Assembly: GCA_900549495.1 (NCBI GenBank)
Contig: UROL01000076.1
Location: 1 to 8,745, forward strand
Reading direction: 5' to 3'
DNA length: 8,745 bases
Source of the DNA: an uncultured Eubacteriales bacterium
GTDB lineage: Bacteria > Bacillota > Clostridia > Oscillospirales > Oscillospiraceae
The notes beneath the pieces were generated by a model, which saw only the letters and a program-made list of their open reading frames with translations, did no database searches and was not told the DNA's origin. Positions 5,738-8,745 of the stretch are shown piece by piece. Each line of letters begins with the position of its first letter. Position 1 is the first letter of the stretch. The position numbers were made by a program, and so were the translations under genes.

Positions 5738-5755
5738 GGGAGGTGAGGCTGTTTG
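5738..5755 (+). promoter_or_regulatory. Ribosome binding site selecting a TTG start for smpB
   Basis: GGGAGGTGAGG at 5738-5748 is a near-perfect anti-16S match, and TTG at 5753-5755 is the only usable start codon at the right distance. The first ATG of the frame (5777) lies about 30 nt downstream of the site and would remove the lysine-rich N-terminus usual in SmpB. Confidence 0.8.
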
Positions 5756-6211
5756 GAAAAGGAAAGCATCAAAGTGATGGCCCGCAATCGGGAAGCATAT
5801 CATGAGTACTTTGTGGAAGAGGAAATGGAAGCTGGAATTGAGCTGTGCGGTACCGAAGTCAAGTCCATCCGGCAGGGCACCCTGAACCTGAAGGATTCCT
5901 GGTGCGGCATTAAAGATGGTGAGCTCATCCTGAACCAAATGCACATCTCTCCCTATGACCATGGCAATATTTTCAACCGGGATTCCAAGCGCCCCCGGCG
6001 ACTGCTAATGCACAAGCTGGAAATCATGCGTCTGCTGGGCAAAGTCAAACAGGACGGCTATTCCCTGATTCCCCTGTCCGTCTACTTTAAGGGCAGCCGG
6101 GTGAAGGTAAAGGTTGGCCTGTGCAAGGGCAAAAAACTATACGACAAACGACAATCAGCGGCCGAGCGGGATGCCAAGCGGCAAATCGACCGTGCCATGA
6201 AGGAGCGATAA
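5753..6211 (+). CDS. smpB: SsrA-binding protein SmpB
   Basis: The 152-residue protein matches the SmpB family in length and motifs: VMARNREAYHEYFVEE at 8-23, AGIELCGTEVKSIRQG at 27-42, the central NQMHISPYDHGNIFN at 61-75, HKLEI at 87-91, and the C-terminal GKKLYDKRQSAAERDAKRQI at 126-145. SmpB binds the tRNA-like end of tmRNA and brings it to stalled ribosomes; its basic C-terminal tail enters the empty mRNA channel and acts as a codon-anticodon substitute. The start is TTG at 5753, chosen from the strong ribosome binding site. Its partner RNA gene ssrA lies 583 nt further on the same strand, with a cyclophilin gene between. smpB ends 1 nt before that gene starts, so the two are translated from one message. 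Confidence 0.97.
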   Translation: MEKESIKVMARNREAYHEYFVEEEMEAGIELCGTEVKSIRQGTLNLKDSWCGIKDGELILNQMHISPYDHGNIFNRDSKRPRRLLMHKLEIMRLLGKVKQDGYSLIPLSVYFKGSRVKVKVGLCKGKKLYDKRQSAAERDAKRQIDRAMKER

Positions 6212-6212
6212 T

Positions 6213-6749
6213 ATGAACCCTACATTCAAGATTACCATGGAAAACGGCGGTGTTATCGAAGGTGAGCTGTACCCCGAAAAGGCACCCCAGAGCGTTGCCA
6301 ATTTCATTGACCTGTGCAACCACAACTATTATGACGGTCTGATTTTCCACCGGGTCATTCCCGGCTTTATGATTCAGGGCGGCTGCCCCGAGGGAACCGG
6401 CATGGGCGGCCCCGGCTACTGTATCAAGGGCGAGTTCTTCTTCAACGGTGTGAAGAATGACCTCAAGCACAAGCGGGGCGTACTGAGCATGGCACGTTCC
6501 TCCTCCCCCAACTCCGCCGGCAGCCAGTTCTTCATCATGCATGAGGACGGCGAATTTCTGGACGGCCAGTATGCCGCGTTCGGCAAGGTGCTTGAGGGCA
6601 TGGATGTCGTCGACAAGATCGCCGCTGTGAAGACCGACCGCAATGACCGCCCCCAGGAGGAGCAGAAGATTGCTTCCATCACTGTGGATACCCACGGCGA
6701 GAGCTACGAGGCACCCAAGAAGTTGCCCGATCCCTACGGCAGATTCTGA
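6213..6749 (+). CDS. Cyclophilin-type peptidyl-prolyl cis-trans isomerase
   Basis: The 178-residue protein is a single cyclophilin domain with no signal peptide, so it is cytosolic. The active-site block FHRVIPGFMIQGG lies at 45-57 (catalytic Arg47, Phe52, Met53, Gln56), followed by MARSSSPNSAGSQFFIM at 93-109 and LDGQYAAFGKVLEGMDVVD at 116-134. The usual catalytic-pocket His of the LDGKH/HxxFG segment is replaced by Tyr120, a change seen in many bacterial forms. The C-terminus after about 160 is a short polar tail. These enzymes speed proline isomerisation in protein folding. ATG at 6213 follows AAGGAG at 6200-6205 and starts 1 nt after the smpB stop. Codon choice is strongly biased to C/G-ending codons in the second half, suggesting good expression. 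Its place between smpB and ssrA may be only organisational. Confidence 0.95.
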   Translation: MNPTFKITMENGGVIEGELYPEKAPQSVANFIDLCNHNYYDGLIFHRVIPGFMIQGGCPEGTGMGGPGYCIKGEFFFNGVKNDLKHKRGVLSMARSSSPNSAGSQFFIMHEDGEFLDGQYAAFGKVLEGMDVVDKIAAVKTDRNDRPQEEQKIASITVDTHGESYEAPKKLPDPYGRF

Positions 6750-6763
6750 TTTTTAGAAATATC

Positions 6764-6788
6764 AGCCCCGGAGAATTTCCTCCGGGCT
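6764..6788 (+). other. Hairpin between the cyclophilin gene and tmRNA, no U-tract
   Basis: AGCCCCGGAG (6764-6773) pairs with CTCCGGGCT (6780-6788) with one bulged C around a 6-nt loop. It is followed by CCCATG and the first base of tmRNA at 6794, not by T residues, so it should not terminate well. No convincing promoter lies between 6700 and 6794, so tmRNA is probably cut out of a longer transcript, with the hairpin in the precursor leader. Confidence 0.55.
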
Positions 6789-6793
6789 CCCAT

Positions 6794-7142
6794 GGGGCCG
6801 TACTGGTTTCGACGGGGGTAGTGAGGCTGGAATAGCGGGTCGTGGTGCCTGGCCACGATAAAACGGGCAATTTCTTAAATTTAACTGACAACAATACTGT
6901 TGCTCTGGCTGCCTAATTAGGCGCCCATCCTCCCCGGAAGGTCCACGAGCCGGGCTAGGGTGTGATTTGAGTGGAGACCGTGCGTGTGCTAAGCTTTGCG
7001 TACACCATGAATCATGAAGCTACCAAGTCCCATAGGGTGTTTGTTCCCGCTGGGGCGAGGGAATGTAAATAACAAACTGCACCCGGAGAAGTTCTTTCCA
7101 AGTTGCTTTCGGACAGGGGTTCGATTCCCCTCGGCTCCACCA
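6794..7142 (+). ncRNA. ssrA: Transfer-messenger RNA (tmRNA, 10Sa RNA)
   Basis: The 5' end GGGGCCGTACTGGTTTCGACGGGG (quoted in part) and the 3' end form the tRNA-like domain. GGGGCCG (6794-6800) pairs with CGGCTCC (7132-7138) as the acceptor stem, and the T arm AGGGG-TTCGATT-CCCCT lies at about 7115-7131. The terminal CCA (7140-7142) is encoded. Downstream of the 5' domain, CGTGG/CCACG (6841-6845 with 6853-6857) forms the first pseudoknot stem. The tag reading frame follows TTAAATTTAACT, which parallels the Bacillus subtilis TTAAATATAACT before its resume codon. At 349 nt it has the usual length for a one-piece tmRNA. It works with SmpB from the same strand to free stalled ribosomes and tag the incomplete protein for proteolysis. 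The ends were set by the acceptor-stem pairing. Confidence 0.97.
6887..6916 (+). other. tmRNA tag reading frame, (A)DNNTVALAA
   Basis: The resume codon is taken as GAC at 6887-6889 because the sequence just before it (CTTAAATTTAACT) aligns with the B. subtilis resume region. The frame then encodes DNNTVALAA and ends with TAA (6914-6916), followed by an in-frame-shifted TTAG. The C-terminal ALAA is the signal recognised by ClpXP and similar proteases. The first tag residue, alanine, comes from the charged tmRNA. Confidence 0.85.
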
Positions 7143-7143
7143 G

Positions 7144-7183
7144 AAATCCACCGTAATTTTGATAGGATTACGGTGGATTTTTC
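7144..7183 (+). terminator. Strong rho-independent terminator of the smpB-ssrA unit
   Basis: A perfect 14-bp stem (AAATCCACCGTAAT at 7144-7157 with ATTACGGTGGATTT at 7167-7180) with a 9-nt loop is followed by TTC TTATTTATT. It begins 1 nt after the encoded CCA of tmRNA, so the mature 3' end must be made by trimming. It could also work in reverse because the stem starts with AAA. Confidence 0.92.
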
Positions 7184-7203
7184 TTATTTATTCCCTATCC
7201 TGT

Positions 7204-7237
7204 AATAATCTTACAAAATAGCAAGTTCTTCCGGAGG
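7204..7237 (+). promoter_or_regulatory. Possible promoter and ribosome binding site of the membrane protein gene
   Basis: TGT-AATAAT (AATAAT at 7204-7209) could be an extended -10 with TTCTTA (7181-7186) 17 bp upstream; both are weak. GGAGG at 7233-7237 is a good ribosome binding site, but the codons 5-10 nt after it are TTA, TCT and ATC, none of them a normal start. Confidence 0.35.
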
Positions 7238-7887
7238 TGTTATCTATCAAAACATTTTTTGAATCGGTGCGAAAGCCGCAGCGGAATGTTCCTCTGAGCG
7301 GGCTGATTTCCACAACGGTGGGAATCATTCTCTTTGGCTTTTTTCTGGGCGTTTTGCAGAAATGGCTGGACGGTACAGCTTCCAATCATCTCCCAGAAAT
7401 TGTGCAGCGGCTGGATTTTCGTAATTATTTCGGGCGGCTGGCAATCTGGATGCTGCTGGGCACCATTCTCTCTGTCTACTCCCCCTCCCCGCTTTGGGCT
7501 GCCATCAATACCTTTTGCTTTTTCATCAGTATGTTGGCGGGATACTATCTCTACTGCAATTATGTGCTGGGTTTCCTGCCCAGGCGCTATATGCAGATGT
7601 GGATTGTGATTTCCTTTTTTGCCTTCTTTATGGCATACGTGTGCTGGTACGCAAAGGGGAATGGAATCGTGGCAGTTTTCCTGTCCAGCCTCATCCTTGG
7701 CTGCCTGCTGGCCCAGGCTGTAAATCTTGGGCGTGGCAGGGTTTACGTCTACCACTTCCTGGAGGTACTGACATGGCTTGCCGGTGTAATTCTCCTGAGA
7801 AGAAGCCCCGGGGAGTTTGCCGCTGAAATGGGATTGTCCATTGTGGTTGCATTTTTGTATCAGTGCACTCTGCCCCATTGGGGCTGA
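7237..7887 (+). CDS. Polytopic membrane protein of unknown function
   Basis: I do not recognise a family. The frame encodes up to 216 residues with about six or seven hydrophobic segments (roughly 22-41, 66-82, 86-106, 119-138, 143-161, 171-187 and 196-211), joined by short loops, so it is an integral membrane protein of the cytoplasmic membrane. The soluble N-terminus is basic (VRKPQRNVPL at 11-20), consistent with a cytosolic start, and there is no cleavable signal peptide. Aromatic and small residues are frequent (WLDG, YYLYCNYVLGF), but no transporter or enzyme motif is visible. The true start is uncertain. GTG at 7237-7239 overlaps the GGAGG that should serve as ribosome binding site, and the codon at the right distance is ATC (7246-7248). 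The next in-frame GTG is at 7267. The gene follows the ssrA terminator and converges with the acetyltransferase gene, so it stands alone. Confidence 0.75.
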   Translation: MLSIKTFFESVRKPQRNVPLSGLISTTVGIILFGFFLGVLQKWLDGTASNHLPEIVQRLDFRNYFGRLAIWMLLGTILSVYSPSPLWAAINTFCFFISMLAGYYLYCNYVLGFLPRRYMQMWIVISFFAFFMAYVCWYAKGNGIVAVFLSSLILGCLLAQAVNLGRGRVYVYHFLEVLTWLAGVILLRRSPGEFAAEMGLSIVVAFLYQCTLPHWG

Positions 7888-7949
7888 GCACAAATGGACA
7901 CCGGTTTCATGGGGAAGCGTCTTTCAATTTCCAATCCAATAAACAAAGA

Positions 7950-7983
7950 AAAAGGAGCGGCTCATTTGAAAACTGCCCCTTTT
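7950..7983. terminator. Bidirectional terminator between convergent genes
   Basis: AAAAGGAGCGG (7950-7960) pairs with CTGCCCCTTTT (7973-7983) over 11 positions with one A-C mismatch and one G-T pair, loop of 12 nt. On the minus strand it is followed by TTTTTCTTTGTTTATT and ends the acetyltransferase transcript, whose stop is 10 bp away. On the plus strand the tail is TTTTCGCCCTTTG, poorer but adequate for the membrane protein gene. Confidence 0.75.
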
Positions 7984-7992
7984 CGCCCTTTG

Positions 7993-8517
7993 TTATAGGA
8001 AATATTCATACAGCACGAAATCCGTCCACCCCAGGTTGGTAGACTGCCAGCGGGCGGTACCCACTTCCGCAAAGCCCATGGAGCGGTATAGCTTTTGCGC
8101 CGGGAGATTGCAGGAAAGGGCATCCAACCGGACGGCCTTCTTTCCCATTTTTCTGGCTTTTTGAATGGCTGCCCTCACTGCCCAGTGGGCAATTCCCTGC
8201 CCCTGCAATCCAGGGTTGACCCCCAGCATATGAACCGTGGCAACCTGGTCCTCCTCCAGCGCTGCGCCCCAGGGGTTGTCCCAGGCATAATTCTCCTCCT
8301 GATAGGGCAGCAGCACCAGCGCCGCAAGAATCGCACCGCCCTGCTCCATATAATAGAGGTCGCCATTGTCAATGTGTTCCCTCAGCAGCGCATCCGTGGG
8401 ATAAACCCCATATTCCCAGGGGCAGTTTTCCTTCATGCCGGGAGTTTTCTCAATTAGATTCCTATAAAATCCTTGCAGCCGCAGGAAGTCCTGCTCCCCT
8501 GCCTGAAAAAGCTCCAT
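7993..8517 (-). CDS. GNAT family N-acetyltransferase
   Basis: The 174-residue protein has the GNAT fold pattern. An N-terminal strand-helix region (ELFQAGEQDFLRLQGFYRNLIEK) is followed by the central strand EDQVATVHMLGVNP at 89-102. The acetyl-CoA loop GLQGQGIAHWAV at 103-114 fits Q/RxxGxG/A, and the C-terminal block RLDALSCNLPAQKLYRSMGFAEVGT at 130-154 contains the usual NxxAxxLYxxxGF pattern. It transfers an acetyl group from acetyl-CoA in the cytosol; the acceptor cannot be told from sequence and may be a small molecule, an amino group on a protein, or an antibiotic-like compound. A long insertion with several Trp and Tyr (EENYAWDNPWGAA) near 74-86 precedes the core. ATG at 8515-8517 is preceded by GAGGAAA at about 8524-8530. 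It lies 34 nt downstream of the terminator at 8551-8586 and no clear promoter is seen between them. Confidence 0.88.
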   Translation of the reverse strand: MELFQAGEQDFLRLQGFYRNLIEKTPGMKENCPWEYGVYPTDALLREHIDNGDLYYMEQGGAILAALVLLPYQEENYAWDNPWGAALEEDQVATVHMLGVNPGLQGQGIAHWAVRAAIQKARKMGKKAVRLDALSCNLPAQKLYRSMGFAEVGTARWQSTNLGWTDFVLYEYFL

Positions 8518-8550
8518 ATGGTTTCCTCTTTTCTGAATTCATATTGCCTT

Positions 8551-8586
8551 AAAAAATCCTCCCGGAAGGAAGCCCGGGAGGATTTT
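8551..8586 (-). terminator. Strong rho-independent terminator of the gene ending at 8605
   Basis: AAAATCCTCCCGG (8553-8565) and CCGGGAGGATTTT (8574-8586) form a perfect 13-bp stem with an 8-nt loop. On the minus strand the stem is followed by TTTTTTAAGG. It begins 18 bp after the stop codon at 8605-8607. It could also act on the plus strand because the stem ends with TTTT. Confidence 0.92.
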
Positions 8587-8604
8587 CATATTACCGGAGA
8601 AAAA

Positions 8605-8696
8605 TCAGATGTTCAGCAGGTCGCTGTAAATCTTCAAAGCGCCGTCGGTTTCATGGGCTAGAACCTTCTTGGCCAGAACCTTGCCCAGCTGCACAC
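8605..8696 (-). CDS. C-terminal end of a protein, possibly glucose-6-phosphate isomerase
   Basis: Reading leftward into the stop at 8605-8607, 29 complete codons and two bases are left before the adapter junction. The peptide starts VQLGKVLAKKVLAHETDG and ends YSDLLNI. The GV(E/Q)LGKxLA-like opening recalls the C-terminal helix of glucose-6-phosphate isomerase, but the fragment is too short to be sure and other proteins with a helical tail remain possible. A good terminator follows at 8551-8586, which supports a real gene end. Everything upstream of 8696 on this strand is missing. Confidence 0.5.
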
Positions 8697-8745
8697 CTGT
8701 CTCTTATACACATCTCCGAGCCCACGAGACCGAGGCTGATCTCGT
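8697..8745. other. Illumina Nextera adapter, index and start of P7 (sequencing artefact)
   Basis: CTGTCTCTTATACACATCT at 8697-8715 is the 19-bp Tn5 mosaic end used in Nextera libraries. CCGAGCCCACGAGAC at 8716-8730 is the remainder of the read-2 adapter, CGAGGCTG at 8731-8738 equals the Nextera i7 index N710, and ATCTCGT at 8739-8745 is the beginning of P7. The whole string is in the order expected for read-through past a short insert. These bases are not part of the genome and should be removed. Confidence 0.98.

Noticed and set aside
7014..7205. Plus-strand open frame of 63 codons in the tmRNA 3' half
   Set aside because: It runs through the T arm, the CCA end and the terminator of ssrA, so it is a chance frame in an RNA gene.
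8697..8715. A Tn5/IS50 mobile-element end
   Set aside because: The 19-bp mosaic end is followed directly by Illumina adapter, index and P7 sequence, so it is library-derived.
1..8745. CRISPR array, toxin-antitoxin pair, prophage or integron
   Set aside because: No regularly spaced repeats, small paired frames with own ribosome binding sites, integrase or phage genes were seen.

Overview
The window reads as chromosomal DNA of a low- to mid-GC Gram-positive bacterium, most likely class Clostridia (Oscillospiraceae/Ruminococcaceae-like). The reasons are the gene order asp23-nusB-(TsaD paralogue)-xseA-xseB-ispA, strong AGGAGG ribosome binding sites, TTG starts, extended -10 promoters, and a tmRNA whose tag-entry region matches the Bacillus type. 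The last 49 bases (8697-8745) are not genomic. They are an Illumina Nextera adapter followed by an index and the start of P7, so the biological sequence ends at 8696.

Layout. Positions 1-200 (minus) hold the N-terminal part of a LOG-family phosphoribohydrolase gene, with its own promoter and cut by the window edge. Positions 390-4600 (minus) are a compact operon read right to left: asp23, nusB, a TsaD/peptidase M22-like paralogue, xseA, xseB, ispA. Its genes overlap or nearly touch. It has an extended -10 promoter upstream of asp23 and a rho-independent terminator after ispA. Positions 4600-5041 contain no credible protein gene. They can be folded on the minus strand into a long imperfect rod with a central bubble, preceded by an extended -10 and followed by a weak terminator. 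This is a candidate structured RNA, possibly 6S RNA. On the plus strand, 5042-7183 hold a HAD-family phosphatase gene, then smpB (TTG start), a cyclophilin gene and ssrA (tmRNA), closed by a strong terminator. A polytopic membrane protein of unknown function follows (about 7237-7887, plus) and converges with a GNAT acetyltransferase gene (7993-8517, minus). Another terminator at 8551-8586 closes a minus-strand gene whose last 29 codons end at 8605; it may be glucose-6-phosphate isomerase.

How the genes work together. The minus operon mixes envelope-stress (Asp23), transcription antitermination (NusB), exonuclease VII (XseA/XseB, DNA repair) and isoprenoid synthesis (IspA). This is a housekeeping grouping seen in clostridia, not one pathway. 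The plus-strand smpB and ssrA form the trans-translation (ribosome rescue) pair, with a peptidyl-prolyl isomerase gene between them. I saw no CRISPR array, insertion sequence, phage or toxin-antitoxin module. The items most worth a second look are the candidate RNA at 4742-4993, the membrane protein without a normal start codon beside its ribosome binding site, the uncharacterised TsaD paralogue, a promoter-like motif occurring twice, and the adapter at the end.
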